Shown: in pieces, positions 34,670 to 44,604 of the stretch
Layout of the letters: every line of letters starts with the position of its first letter
Position numbering within the stretch: position 1 is the first letter of the stretch
Source: Pseudomonas yangonensis
GTDB taxonomy: Bacteria; Pseudomonadota; Gammaproteobacteria; Pseudomonadales; Pseudomonadaceae
NCBI RefSeq assembly: GCF_009932725.1
Contig: NZ_BLJU01000012.1
Span: forward strand, 62,001 to 126,000
Direction of reading: 5' to 3'
Length of the DNA stretch: 64,000 nt
Notes under the pieces: model-generated
What the model saw: the letters and a program-made list of their open reading frames with translations, nothing else
Told to the model about the DNA's origin: nothing
Database searches by the model: none
Translations under genes and position numbers: made by a program

Positions 34670-36007
34670 TCAGAACTCGTGGTCGGCGGGGTCCGGGTTC
34701 AGGTCGCTGATGCCCAGCTTGCCCGCGGCCTGCTCGATTGCGCCGGTCTGCTTGACCAGGGCGGCGATGGCGTCACGCACCAGTTGCTGGCCTTCGGCGT
34801 TGTCGGCTGCGATCAACTGGTCGAAGTGCACATTGTTCTTCTCGGCGCTGTCGACCAGTGCCTGCAGCTTGGCTTCGGTTTCCTGCAGGTCGGCCTTGAG
34901 GGCGGCATCGGCCTGGGCGTCGGCCTTGGCGACCAGCTCGGACAGGCTCGGGCCGGTCAGGGTGCTGCCGTCGACCTTCTTGTACTCGCCCAGATAGACG
35001 TTGCGAATGCCCTTGCCGTTGTAGAAGTGCGAGTTGTGGGTGTTATCGCTGAAGCAGTCGTGCTCGTCTTCGGTGGAGTTGGCCTCCAGCGCCACCTTCA
35101 TGCGCTCACCAGCCAGCTCGCCGAGCGACAGGCTGCCCATGCCGAACAGCATCTTGCGCAGGCCGTTCTCGGCGGAGTCGGCGACCAGCTCGCTGCGGTA
35201 GTTGCCTTCCACGCCGTCCTTCCACTGCTCGACCATTTCATCCAGATCGCTGACCAGCAGGTCGGTGGCGGCTTTCAGGTAGGTGCGGCGGCGCTCGTTG
35301 TGACCGCCAGTGGCGCCTTCGCCAACCAGGTAGTCGGTGTAGGGACGCTCGCCAGCACCGGGCTCGGTACCGTTCAGGTCCTGGCCCCAGAGCAGGAATT
35401 CGATGGCGTGGTAGCCAGTGGCGACGTTGGCTTCGGAACCGCCCAGCTCGTTCAGACTGGCCAGAAGTTCGCCGTTGATCTCGCTGACGTCGATCTTGTC
35501 TTCGCCGATCTGGATCTCGGTATTGGCGATGATGTTGGCCTGGGCACCCGGGTTGCCCAGCGCGTGCTGGTAATCCTCGGCAACGTAGTCGATCAGGCCT
35601 TCGTCCAGCGGCCAGGCATTGAGCTGGCCTTCCCATTCGTCGACCACCGGGTTACCGAAACGGAACACCTCGGTCTGCATGTAGGGCACGCGAGCAGCCA
35701 GCCAGGCTTCACGCGCTGCTTTCAGTGTGTCTTCGCTGGGATTGGCGAGCAGGGCGTCCACTGCCGCCTGCAGTTGCTTCCCGGTGCTGGCAGCGTCGCT
35801 GAATACGGCCAGGGCCAGATCGGCGTAATGATTGACCACAGCCTTTGCCGCTGCCTCGTCGACCTTTGCCGCAGCGGCCGGAGCCGCGCTCTCGGTGGCG
35901 GCAGCAGGCGCTGCGGCCTGGGTGGCAGGGGCTTTGTCTTCGCCGCAGCCAGCGAGTGAAATGGCGATGGCCAGCAGGCTGGCGGAGGCCAGGGGCATAC
36001 GAATCAT
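34670..36007 (-). CDS. icmP: Imelysin-family (M75) lipoprotein, IcmP-like
   Basis: A 445-residue lipoprotein: MIRMPLASASLLAIAISLAGC gives a lipobox with acylated Cys21, followed by an Ala/Pro-rich linker (22-48) and an imelysin domain. The GxHxxE signature is GYHAIEFLLWGQD (H200, E203). A second conserved part is CFSDNTHNSHFYNGKGIRNVYLGEY. Imelysin-like proteins are iron-regulated periplasmic or outer-membrane proteins (IrpA, P. aeruginosa IcmP); proteolysis is disputed and a role in iron uptake is likely. A Fur-box-like palindrome lies upstream at 36065-36091. I recall icmP near bifA and sodB in P. aeruginosa, as here. Confidence 0.85.
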   Translation of the reverse strand: MIRMPLASASLLAIAISLAGCGEDKAPATQAAAPAAATESAAPAAAAKVDEAAAKAVVNHYADLALAVFSDAASTGKQLQAAVDALLANPSEDTLKAAREAWLAARVPYMQTEVFRFGNPVVDEWEGQLNAWPLDEGLIDYVAEDYQHALGNPGAQANIIANTEIQIGEDKIDVSEINGELLASLNELGGSEANVATGYHAIEFLLWGQDLNGTEPGAGERPYTDYLVGEGATGGHNERRRTYLKAATDLLVSDLDEMVEQWKDGVEGNYRSELVADSAENGLRKMLFGMGSLSLGELAGERMKVALEANSTEDEHDCFSDNTHNSHFYNGKGIRNVYLGEYKKVDGSTLTGPSLSELVAKADAQADAALKADLQETEAKLQALVDSAEKNNVHFDQLIAADNAEGQQLVRDAIAALVKQTGAIEQAAGKLGISDLNPDPADHEF

Positions 36008-36064
36008 GGCGGGGTCCTTTGCATGTACGAATGGGCGGTACGCAGGTGTACCTGAAAAACCGCA

Positions 36065-36091
36065 ACATAATGCAAATGTTTCGCATTATGT
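36065..36091. promoter_or_regulatory. Fur-box-like palindrome upstream of the imelysin gene
   Basis: ACATAATGC (36065-36073) and GCATTATGT (36083-36091) form a perfect 9-bp inverted repeat with a 9-bp centre AAATGTTTC. The inner 19-mer AATGCGAAACATTTGCATT on the minus strand resembles Pseudomonas Fur boxes. It is 58-84 bp upstream of the imelysin ATG. Confidence 0.5.
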
Positions 36092-36194
36092 GTAAAGGCC
36101 ATTATTCGTCGTTGTGCGTGATATCGCTGCTGGAGGTCGCTGCTGCCGTTAGAATGCCAGCACCTGATACGCAGTTCTGCATGGAGAAAACTGC

Positions 36195-36767
36195 ATGAGC
36201 CTGACCGCCGTGATCGTCATCGTCGTCCTTGTCCTGCTCGGCGCCTACGCGGTGTCTGTGTACAACGGCCTGGTGCGCCTCAAGCATGGGGTGGGCAAGG
36301 CCTGGTCGAACATCGACGTCCTGCTCAAACAGCGTCATGACGAATTGCCCAAGCTGGTGGAAACCTGCAAGCAGTACATGCAGTACGAAGGCTCAACCCT
36401 GGAGCGGGTGATCGCTGCGCGCAGCGCCGTGGCCAGTGCTCGCGAGCAACATGATGTCGGTGCTCTGGGCAAGGCCGAGAGTGGCCTGCGTGCCGGTCTC
36501 GGCCAGCTGTTCGCGTTGGCCGAGAACTATCCAGAGCTGAAGGCCAACGACAGCTTCCAGCATCTGCAGCAGCGCATCAGCGGACTGGAGAATGGCATCG
36601 CAGACCGCCGTGAGCTGTACAACGAGGCCGTCAACCTCAACAACGTGCGCATTGAGCAGTTTCCCGACGTGATCATCGCACGCCTGTTCAGCTTCCCGGC
36701 TGCCGAACTGCTGGTGTTCAGCGAGGCGGAAAAGGCCGATGTCGATATGAAGTCGCTGTTCAGCTGA
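36195..36767 (+). CDS. LemA family protein
   Basis: A 190-residue LemA protein: a single N-terminal membrane helix (about 4-20, TAVIVIVVLVLLGAYAV) then the helical LemA domain with VYNGLVRLKHGVGKAWSNIDVLLKQRHDELPKLVETCKQYM and the C-terminal YNEAVNLNNVRIEQFPDVIIARLF signature. LemA is widespread but its molecular function is unclear. GGAGAAAA precedes the ATG. The next gene starts 10 bp downstream, so LemA and the GIDE/EF-hand protein are one transcript and probable partners at the inner membrane. Confidence 0.93.
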   Translation: MSLTAVIVIVVLVLLGAYAVSVYNGLVRLKHGVGKAWSNIDVLLKQRHDELPKLVETCKQYMQYEGSTLERVIAARSAVASAREQHDVGALGKAESGLRAGLGQLFALAENYPELKANDSFQHLQQRISGLENGIADRRELYNEAVNLNNVRIEQFPDVIIARLFSFPAAELLVFSEAEKADVDMKSLFS

Positions 36768-36777
36768 GCCTCCGTCG

Positions 36778-37683
36778 ATGATGCAGGCTGACCCGCTGGG
36801 TTTCTTCTTCACCCTGGCGCTTACCCTCGGCGCTTGCCTTGGCGGCGCCTGGTGGTGTCTGCGGCGCTGGTCGCAGGCGCGTCATCTACTCGATACGCCC
36901 ACCTCGAAGATCCGCTCGGCAGCTCAGGGTTATGTGGAGCTTTACGGTGTGCTCGAAGCGCTACCGGACATGCACCTTCGCGGGCCGCTGACCGGCAAGC
37001 CGTGCCTGTGGTGGCGCTTTCGTATCGAGGAATACCGTTCCAGCGGCAAGAAGCGTAGCTGGCGGGGGATCGACAGTGGCGCCAGTGACGCCTGGTTGCG
37101 CCTGGTCGACGGCACCGGCGAGTGCCTTATCGACCCGCGGGGTGCCGAGATCAAAGCGGCGGTGCACGAGGTGTGGGAGGGCAATCTGCGCCACCCGCTG
37201 GGCCCGGCCAAGACCGGGCTGTTCGGCTTTCTCAGCAGTGGCCAGCGCTATCGCTACAGCGAGGAGCGCTTCCATGTTGGCCAGCCGCTCTATGCCATCG
37301 GAGATTTTCGCACCCTCGGCGCCGCGCAGCAGGGGTTCGACAGGCATGCCGCTCAGGGTGAGGTGATTCGCGAATGGAAGGGCGACTACGCGGGGCTGCT
37401 GCGGCGCTTCGACAGCGACGGCAACGGTGAGCTCGATGAGCAGGAATGGAATCGCGTGCGCCTGGCCGCGCAGCTGGAGGCCGAGGACCGGCACCGGCAG
37501 AAGGCCTCCGAACCGGCGCGGCATCAGATGGCCAAGCCTGGTGAGCGCCAGCCGTTCATTCTTTCCAACAGTGGGGAGGATGAACTGGCCCGCCACTTCT
37601 ACTGGCAAGCTGGCGGCGGCGCCGTGCTGTTTCTGGCAGGTGCGCTGGCCACGGCCTGGTTGTTCGGTGTGCAGAATTGGTAG
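36778..37683 (+). CDS. GIDE-domain-like membrane protein with an EF-hand
   Basis: A 301-residue protein with hydrophobic helices at both ends (about 8-28 and 279-297). Between them is a region like the GIDE domain of eukaryotic MULAN/SP1-type E3 ligases: TSKIRSAAQGYVELYGVLEA, PLTGKPCLWWRFRIEEY, GTGECLIDPRGAEI, GQPLYAIGDFRTLG. No RING domain is seen. At 212-223 DSDGNGELDEQE is a canonical EF-hand loop (D1, D3, N5, G6, L8, D9, E12), predicting calcium binding. It is co-transcribed with lemA. The combination suggests a calcium-responsive partner of LemA; function unknown. Confidence 0.82.
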   Translation: MMQADPLGFFFTLALTLGACLGGAWWCLRRWSQARHLLDTPTSKIRSAAQGYVELYGVLEALPDMHLRGPLTGKPCLWWRFRIEEYRSSGKKRSWRGIDSGASDAWLRLVDGTGECLIDPRGAEIKAAVHEVWEGNLRHPLGPAKTGLFGFLSSGQRYRYSEERFHVGQPLYAIGDFRTLGAAQQGFDRHAAQGEVIREWKGDYAGLLRRFDSDGNGELDEQEWNRVRLAAQLEAEDRHRQKASEPARHQMAKPGERQPFILSNSGEDELARHFYWQAGGGAVLFLAGALATAWLFGVQNW

Positions 37684-37704
37684 GTCTGGGGCCCGGCTGA
37701 TATT

Positions 37705-37736
37705 AAAACGCCGCGACGGATCGCGGCGTTCTGTTT
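37705..37736. terminator. Bidirectional terminator between the GIDE-like gene and bifA
   Basis: AACGCCGCGA (37707-37716), loop CGGA, TCGCGGCGTT (37721-37730): a 10-bp perfect stem preceded by TTAA and followed by CTGTTTG, between two convergent genes. Confidence 0.82.
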
Positions 37737-37743
37737 GAGGCGC

Positions 37744-39798
37744 TTAGAGTGTCGCCGCTGAGCTCAGACGCCTTGCCTGCTTGAGGAACAGGGTCAGTTC
37801 ACGCGCCGGTAGCGGCTTGCTGTACAGATAGCCCTGACCTTCATGGCAGCCCTGGGCGATGATGTAGGCCTCCTGTTCTGCGGTCTCCACGCCCTCGGCG
37901 ATGACCTGCATGCCCAGGCTCTTGCCCAACTGGATGATGGCACGAACGATGGTCGCATCGTCTTCGTCTTCGAGCAGGTCCTGCACGAAGCTCTTGTCGA
38001 TCTTGATCTTGTCCAGCGGCAGACTCTTCAGATAGCTCAGCGAGGAATAGCCGGTACCGAAGTCGTCGATGGCGATCAGCGCACCGGAGCGACGCAGGCT
38101 GAGCAGATGCTGGGCCGCGGTGCTGATGTCTTCCATCAGGCCGGTTTCGGTGACTTCCAGTTCAAGGCTCTTGGGCGGCAGACGGTAGACCTGCATCAGG
38201 TTGTTGACCACGCGCGGCAGCTCGGCGTGGTGCAACTGCACGGTGGACAGGTTGATGGCCATGCGCAGATCGCTGAAGCCCTGATCGTGCCATTCGCGTA
38301 ATTGCCGGCAGGTCTGGTCGAGGACCCATTCACCGATGGGGATGATGGTGCCGTTCTGCTCGGCCAGCGGGATGAACAGGTCCGGCGCGACGAAACCATG
38401 CTGCGGATGTTGCCAGCGCAGCAGCGCTTCGACGCCGACCACGCGGTGATCGCGGTAATCCACCTGGGGCTGGTAGACCAGGTGCAGCTGGTTCTGCGCC
38501 AGGGCGTCACGCAGGTCCTTCTCCAGCTCACGGCGGCGGCGCATCTCGCTGTCGACGCTGGCGATGTAGAACTGGTAGCGATTGCGCGAGCGGCTCTTGG
38601 CCAGGGTCATGGTCTGCTCGGCTTTCTGCAGCAGCTTTTCGGTGCTGTCGCCGTCTTCAGGGAACAGGGTGATGCCGATGGTGGCGCGCAGGCGGACTTC
38701 ATGCTGATCAAGCAAAAAGGGCAGCTCCAGATCGTCGAGCACGCTCTGCGCCAGCTCGGCGGCTTCGTAAGGCTGCTCAATATCGGCCTGCACCAGGGCG
38801 AACTGGTCGCCGCCGAGGCGTGCCAGCGCCCCGAGACGGCCGCTGTGGCTGCGCAGACGATCGGAGAGGGCGAGCAGCAGCTGGTCGCCGCTCTGGTAAC
38901 TGAACTGTTCGTTGATGCCCTTGAAGTCGTCGAGGCCAACGCAGAGCACGGCGACGCGGCGCTGCAGGCGGCCGGCGTCTTCGAGAATCTGGTCGAGCTG
39001 CTGCTGCAGTTGCTGGCGGTTGGGCAGGCCGGTGAGGAAGTCGTACTGGGCCATGCGCAGCAGGCTGTTCTCGGCTTCACGACGCAGGTGGGTGTTGCGT
39101 TCGATCGAAGCCAGCAACTGATTGGCGGTGTTGATCCACAGGCCCAGCTCGTTCTTCTCGTTGCCCTTGAGCATCGGCAACTTGTGTTCGCTGGGACGGT
39201 CGGGGTTGATGCTGGTGAGGTGTTCGATGATCTTGGATAACGGTTTAGTGAGCAGCCAGTGGTAGACCAGATAGAGCACCAGGCCCATGGCCAGGGCACG
39301 CAGCACGCCGGAGATGAAGATAATCACCGAGTTGGTGACGAAACTCTCGCCGTAGGGCGCCGTGTCGAGGGTGATGTTGAGATCGCCGTAGTACTCGCTG
39401 TAAGGACCGCGGCCGACCAGCTTGGTCGAGAACAGCTGCTCCTGGCCGAGGATCGGGTCGGTCAGCCAGCGCGTGGGCATCTGTGCCAGATCGCGCGAGC
39501 GCTCGGCAAGCATCGGCTCGTTGGGGTGACCAATGGAGGCATAGCGCACCGATTCGTGCTGAAACAGGCCCTCGATCACCTGCATGCCCATTTCGCGGTC
39601 AAGGCTGTACACGGCCTGCGTCGACGGATCGCGGAACATGCCGAGAATGCGGTGCGCATCGTTCGCGACCGCCTGGCGCGTCTTGTAGGCATCGAAGACG
39701 ATCTGCGCGCAGCTCAATACCACTCCAACCACCAGTGCCGAAAGCAGCACCACGCGGAGCAACTTGAGTGACAAGCTGTTCTTCAGTTCCAGCTTCAA
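37744..39798 (-). CDS. bifA: Cyclic-di-GMP phosphodiesterase BifA (degenerate GGDEF + EAL)
   Basis: A 684-residue inner-membrane protein: TM helix (about 12-32), a periplasmic sensor region, second TM (about 158-182), a HAMP-like linker, a degenerate GGDEF domain with GGDQF at 329-333, and an intact EAL domain (E457-A-L, plus DDFGTGYSSLSYLK and KIDKSFV). BifA hydrolyses c-di-GMP and controls the biofilm/swarming switch; the altered GGDQF is a BifA hallmark. The start is taken as TTG at 39798 because AAGGAA lies 6 nt upstream and the protein then starts MKLELKNSLS; the TTG at 39804 would touch the ribosome-binding site. No ATG is nearby. Confidence 0.93.
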   Translation of the reverse strand: MKLELKNSLSLKLLRVVLLSALVVGVVLSCAQIVFDAYKTRQAVANDAHRILGMFRDPSTQAVYSLDREMGMQVIEGLFQHESVRYASIGHPNEPMLAERSRDLAQMPTRWLTDPILGQEQLFSTKLVGRGPYSEYYGDLNITLDTAPYGESFVTNSVIIFISGVLRALAMGLVLYLVYHWLLTKPLSKIIEHLTSINPDRPSEHKLPMLKGNEKNELGLWINTANQLLASIERNTHLRREAENSLLRMAQYDFLTGLPNRQQLQQQLDQILEDAGRLQRRVAVLCVGLDDFKGINEQFSYQSGDQLLLALSDRLRSHSGRLGALARLGGDQFALVQADIEQPYEAAELAQSVLDDLELPFLLDQHEVRLRATIGITLFPEDGDSTEKLLQKAEQTMTLAKSRSRNRYQFYIASVDSEMRRRRELEKDLRDALAQNQLHLVYQPQVDYRDHRVVGVEALLRWQHPQHGFVAPDLFIPLAEQNGTIIPIGEWVLDQTCRQLREWHDQGFSDLRMAINLSTVQLHHAELPRVVNNLMQVYRLPPKSLELEVTETGLMEDISTAAQHLLSLRRSGALIAIDDFGTGYSSLSYLKSLPLDKIKIDKSFVQDLLEDEDDATIVRAIIQLGKSLGMQVIAEGVETAEQEAYIIAQGCHEGQGYLYSKPLPARELTLFLKQARRLSSAATL

Positions 39799-40167
39799 AG
39801 GCAATTCCTTATGTCGATGCGTGCAGCGTCATTCAGACGAGAGTATTGGCAATCTAGCCCTAGCCGTCAAAGGGCCATCATGTCTGGTGGCACTTTTTAT
39901 CCGATAAGGAATGTTCCTGATGAAAGTCGGCGCATTTAGGTTGATGCATTGCACTATGTCGGTGCGCTTGCGCGAGACTTGAATGCCCTTGGTCGGATTG
40001 ACCGTGCGCTGTGTTTGTCAGGCTTTGAGGCCGTTTTTACGGCTACCGCGAGCTGGTCTCGTTGGGGCCGGCTCACGGCTAAAACTAACATCACTGGCGT
40101 GTGGACGGCACGGAGATGGCGATGTTCGCCGCATCGCTGCTGGAGGCGCCAGTTCAGGCGCGGGAAC
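39799..40167. other. bifA upstream region, no gene seen
   Basis: About 370 bp between the bifA start and the sodB terminator. I see no credible ORF, RNA or repeat. It must contain the bifA promoter, and TTTTATCCGATAAGGAA near 39894-39911 is the most AT-rich part. Confidence 0.4.
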
Positions 40168-40200
40168 GAAAAAACCCGGCCACATGGGCCGGGTTTCGTA
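40168..40200 (-). terminator. Rho-independent terminator of sodB
   Basis: On the minus strand, AACCCGGCC and GGCCGGGTT pair around a short loop and are followed by TTTTTCG. It lies just past the sodB stop. Confidence 0.9.
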
Positions 40201-40215
40201 TTACGAGGCTTGGAC

Positions 40216-40797
40216 TCAGGCCGCGTAGTTCTGGGCCACGAAGTCCCAGTTGACCAGGTTCCAGAACGCCTCGACGTACTTCGGACGCAGGTTGCGGTAG
40301 TCGATGTAGTAGGCGTGTTCCCAGACGTCGCAGGTCAGCAGCGGGGTGTCGCCGCTGGTCAGCGGGCAGCCGGCACCGATGGTGCTGGCCAGGGCCAGGG
40401 AACCGTCAGCTTTCTTCACCAGCCAGCCCCAGCCGGAACCGAAGGTGCCGATGGAGACCTTGCTGAACTCTTCCTTGAACTTGTCGAAGGAACCGAAGGC
40501 AGCGTTGATGGCGTCAGCCAGGGCGCCGGTGGGCTGGCCACCGCCGTTCGGCGACAGGCAGTTCCAGTAGAAGGTGTGGTTCCACACCTGAGCGGCGTTG
40601 TTGAAGATGCCGCCCGAGGAAGTCTTGACGATCTCTTCCAGGCTCTTGCCTTCGAACTCGGTGCCCGGCACCAGGTTGTTCAGGTTCACGACATAGGTGT
40701 TGTGGTGCTTGTCGTGGTGGAATTCGAGGGTCTCGGCGGAAATGTGCGGCTCGAGAGCATTCTTTTCGTAAGGCAGCGGCGGCAATTCAAAAGCCAT
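40216..40797 (-). CDS. sodB: Iron superoxide dismutase
   Basis: A 193-residue SOD beginning [20 protein letters not shown]. Metal ligands are H27 (LEFHHDKHH), the His of [12 protein letters not shown], and D/H in [11 protein letters not shown]. The Gln in AAQVWNHTF and GSGWGWLV indicate the Fe rather than the Mn type. It dismutates superoxide in the cytoplasm. AGGAGA lies 7 nt before the ATG. Linkage to bifA matches P. aeruginosa PA4366-PA4367 as I recall it. Confidence 0.97.
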   Translation of the reverse strand: MAFELPPLPYEKNALEPHISAETLEFHHDKHHNTYVVNLNNLVPGTEFEGKSLEEIVKTSSGGIFNNAAQVWNHTFYWNCLSPNGGGQPTGALADAINAAFGSFDKFKEEFSKVSIGTFGSGWGWLVKKADGSLALASTIGAGCPLTSGDTPLLTCDVWEHAYYIDYRNLRPKYVEAFWNLVNWDFVAQNYAA

Positions 40798-41054
40798 GGT
40801 CTATCTCCTACTCAGGTCGTGTGCGATATGCGCCAGGCCGATCACGGGCGGCCCGTGGAGGGCGTTTACTATTGGCTGCGAGAGCCGTCCTGCAAACACC
40901 ACTCTAAGCGGCGTCGAGTTTTTACTCTTTGCGCCGCAGACTCGGGATCATAGCACCGGGCCACGGCCATAACCACGCAGCATCTGTGTGGAAAAGCCGG
41001 AGCCAGGGCCTCTGCGACAATGGCTTCGACCATCGCGCGCGCCAGCAGTTGCCT

Positions 41055-42382
41055 TTACAGCGCGCCGGCTTTTTTCCAGGCCAGATAACTGCTCACCAGC
41101 TCAGGCCCCAGCTCGCCGGGACGTGCGTCCAGCACCGGCACCTCATGCGCAGCGAGGCGATCATGCAGATCGGCGCGGGCGTTGAGGTAGTCGAGCGTGC
41201 CGCAGTAGGCCAGGGCCTGGTCGAATTGCTCCACGGGCGTCTGGCGCAGGCGGTCCAGCGCTTCCTCGCGCAGGCTGGCGATCAGCACGCGGTGCTGGCG
41301 GGACAGGCGACGCACGGCGGCGAGCAGGTCCTGATCGTCCTCGTCGCGCAGGTTGGTCACCAATACCACCAGCGAGCGGCGGCGCTGACGCGCCAGCAGC
41401 AAGTCGGCAGCAGCGCTGAAGTCGGCCGGTTGCTGGCTGGTGTCGAGGTCATAGACGGCATTGAGCAGCACGTTCAACTGTGCAGGGCCCTTGACCGGCG
41501 CCAGGTAACGCGACTGGTTGCCGGCGAAGGTCGCCAGGCCCACTGCATCGCCCTGGCGCAGTGCCACGTAACTGAGCAGCAGGCAGGCATTGAGAGCATG
41601 GTCGAAGTGCGACAGCTCGTCGTCCTGGCTGCGCATGCGCCGGCCGCAATCGAGCAAAAAGACGATCTGCTGATCGCGCTCGTCCTGGTATTCGCGAGCG
41701 ATGGGCGTGCGCTTGCGCGCGGTGGCCTTCCAGTCGATCTGGCGCAGGGTGTCGCCATCACGAAATTCGCGCAGCTGGTGAAACTCCAGGCCGAGGCCGC
41801 GGCGCGGGCGCTGGCGCACGCCCAGTTGGCTCAGCCAGTCGTCCACGGCCTTGAGCTGCGCGCCATAGAGGCGAGCGAAGTCCGGGTAGACGCGGCTCTC
41901 GTCAGCCAGCGGTAGCAGGCGCCTGGCCTGCCACAGGCGCAGCGGGCTGGGCAGTTGCAGCTCGCACTGGGCGAAATGGAAGCGTCCGCGGATCAGCGGC
42001 TTGAGGCGATAGCTGACTCGCGTCTGCTGGCCGGGGTGCAGGGTGATGCGTTGCGGCAGGAAGTCGAAGGCCATGCCTTCAGGTACATGATCGAAGACCT
42101 CGATTTCCTGTGTCTGAGCGAAGTCGTGATGGGCGATCAGTTGCACCTCGCTCCAGCGCCCCAGCGGCAGATTGCCGGGCAGTACGCGCTCCAGACGCGG
42201 CGAGCGCTGGCGGCGCAGCCACAAGGCATCGACGGCGGCGATCAGCAGCAAGGCCAGCAACAGACCCCAGGCCAGCGGCAACAGGCTGTCTGCCAGACGA
42301 ATGCCGAGCAGGGGCAGGGCGCCAAGCAGCACGGCAGCGGCGAACAGGCCGCCGAGCAGCCCGAGGAGCAGGCGCGAAGGTT

Positions 42383-42386
<4 letters not shown>
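41055..42386 (-). CDS. DUF58 domain protein (vWA-like)
   Basis: A 443-residue protein with two N-terminal membrane helices (about 5-52), a beta-rich middle and the DUF58 core: GLEFHQLREFRDGDTLRQIDWKATARKRTPIAREYQDERDQQIVFLLDCGRRM. DUF58 is related to von Willebrand A domains and is almost always next to MoxR AAA+ ATPases. It is the last gene of a six-gene operon; its ATG overlaps the moxR stop by 4 nt. The role is unknown; a chaperone or complex-assembly function with MoxR is the usual proposal. Confidence 0.9.
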
Positions 42387-43413
<1,027 letters not shown>

Positions 43414-43417
<4 letters not shown>

Positions 43418-44604
43418 AAGGCATTCCTGAGGGTTTGCAGGTGGGCGACCTGGCGGGTGAAGTCACTGGCGGACAGGCGTTGCGGCGGCAATGGACGCAT
43501 GGCCTGGCTGATGTCCTTGGCGGGCAGGCGGGTCAGGCGACCGAGCACCTGCCACTGATCGGCGACCGCGAGCTTCTCGAAGCCGGGGTAGCGGCGGCGG
43601 GCACGGCGGTTGATGTCCTGTTGCAGGCCCTTGAGCAGACTGTGCTGGCCACTGCGACGGAGGAGGAAGTCGGCGCTGCCGCGCAGGTGTTCCTCGAGCT
43701 GACGCCGTGATCGGCTGGCCGGTTCCTGCAGCGGGCCGTGGCGCATGCCGACGTGCCACAGGGTGGCGATGATCAGCAGGGCCAGCACCAGCAAGGCCAG
43801 CGGGAAATGGCGCAGCAGCAGGCGCGCCAGACCATCGCTGTCGGCGTGGTAGAGCAGGGTCACGGCGCTGTCCTGGCTCAGGTACCAGAGCAGCCAGGCA
43901 TGGTCGTATTCGTTGATGTTGCGGTTCTGCCAGATCCACGGGTCGCTCAGCACGGTGATCAGGCCGTCGCCGTGGTACAGCTGCAGCAAATGCGTGGCAG
44001 CTTCGCTATTGGCCCAGGCGTGGGCGCGGTTCTGCGCGTCGTACAGGTGGAAGTCGGTGTCGAAGGCGATATAGGCCGGCGCCTGCTCATTCTCCAGGTA
44101 GAGCTTGGTGAGCTGCGGGTAGGCCTGCTGCTCTTCGTTCTGCCCGTTTTCCGCCTGCGTCTCGCTGGTCTCTTCGTCGTCCAGCTCGTCGCTCATGTAC
44201 TGCTGGATGCCGAGCAGGTCGAGCAGCAGGTCGCCGCTCTTGCCTTCCTCTTCGTCCCACAGGCGTTCGGCGATGAACAGCAGGTGACCGCCATTGGCCG
44301 TCCATTGCAGCACGCGCTCGACCTGGCGCGGCGTCATGTTGCCACGGTCGGCCAGCAGCATCAGGGTCTGGCCCTCGCTGGGCAGGCCGTCGAGCACGTC
44401 CAGACCTTCGGCGCGGCGCGCGGCGATGCCCTGCTTGCGCAGGAAATGTTCAGCGGCCAGGTAGGGGCTGCTGGCAACCTCGGGGGCAGGGCCGTGCTCG
44501 ATCACGTCTTCGTAAGGTTCGAGTTTGCCCAGCACGTAACTGGCGATCAGTCCAACTGCCAAGAGCAGGGCCATGGCGAGGATGAATCCGCTGCGCCGAC
44601 TCAT
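43414..44604 (-). CDS. DUF4350 domain membrane protein
   Basis: A 396-residue protein with an N-terminal TM (about 7-26), a periplasmic domain with an acidic low-complexity stretch (YMSDELDDEETSETQAENGQNEEQ, about 135-160), a second TM (about 265-290) and a basic cytoplasmic tail. SSPYLAAEHFLRKQGIAARR and GHLLFIAERLW fit the glutamine-amidotransferase-like fold of DUF4350. Function unknown. It overlaps moxR by 4 nt and the DUF4129 gene by 4 nt. Confidence 0.82.
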
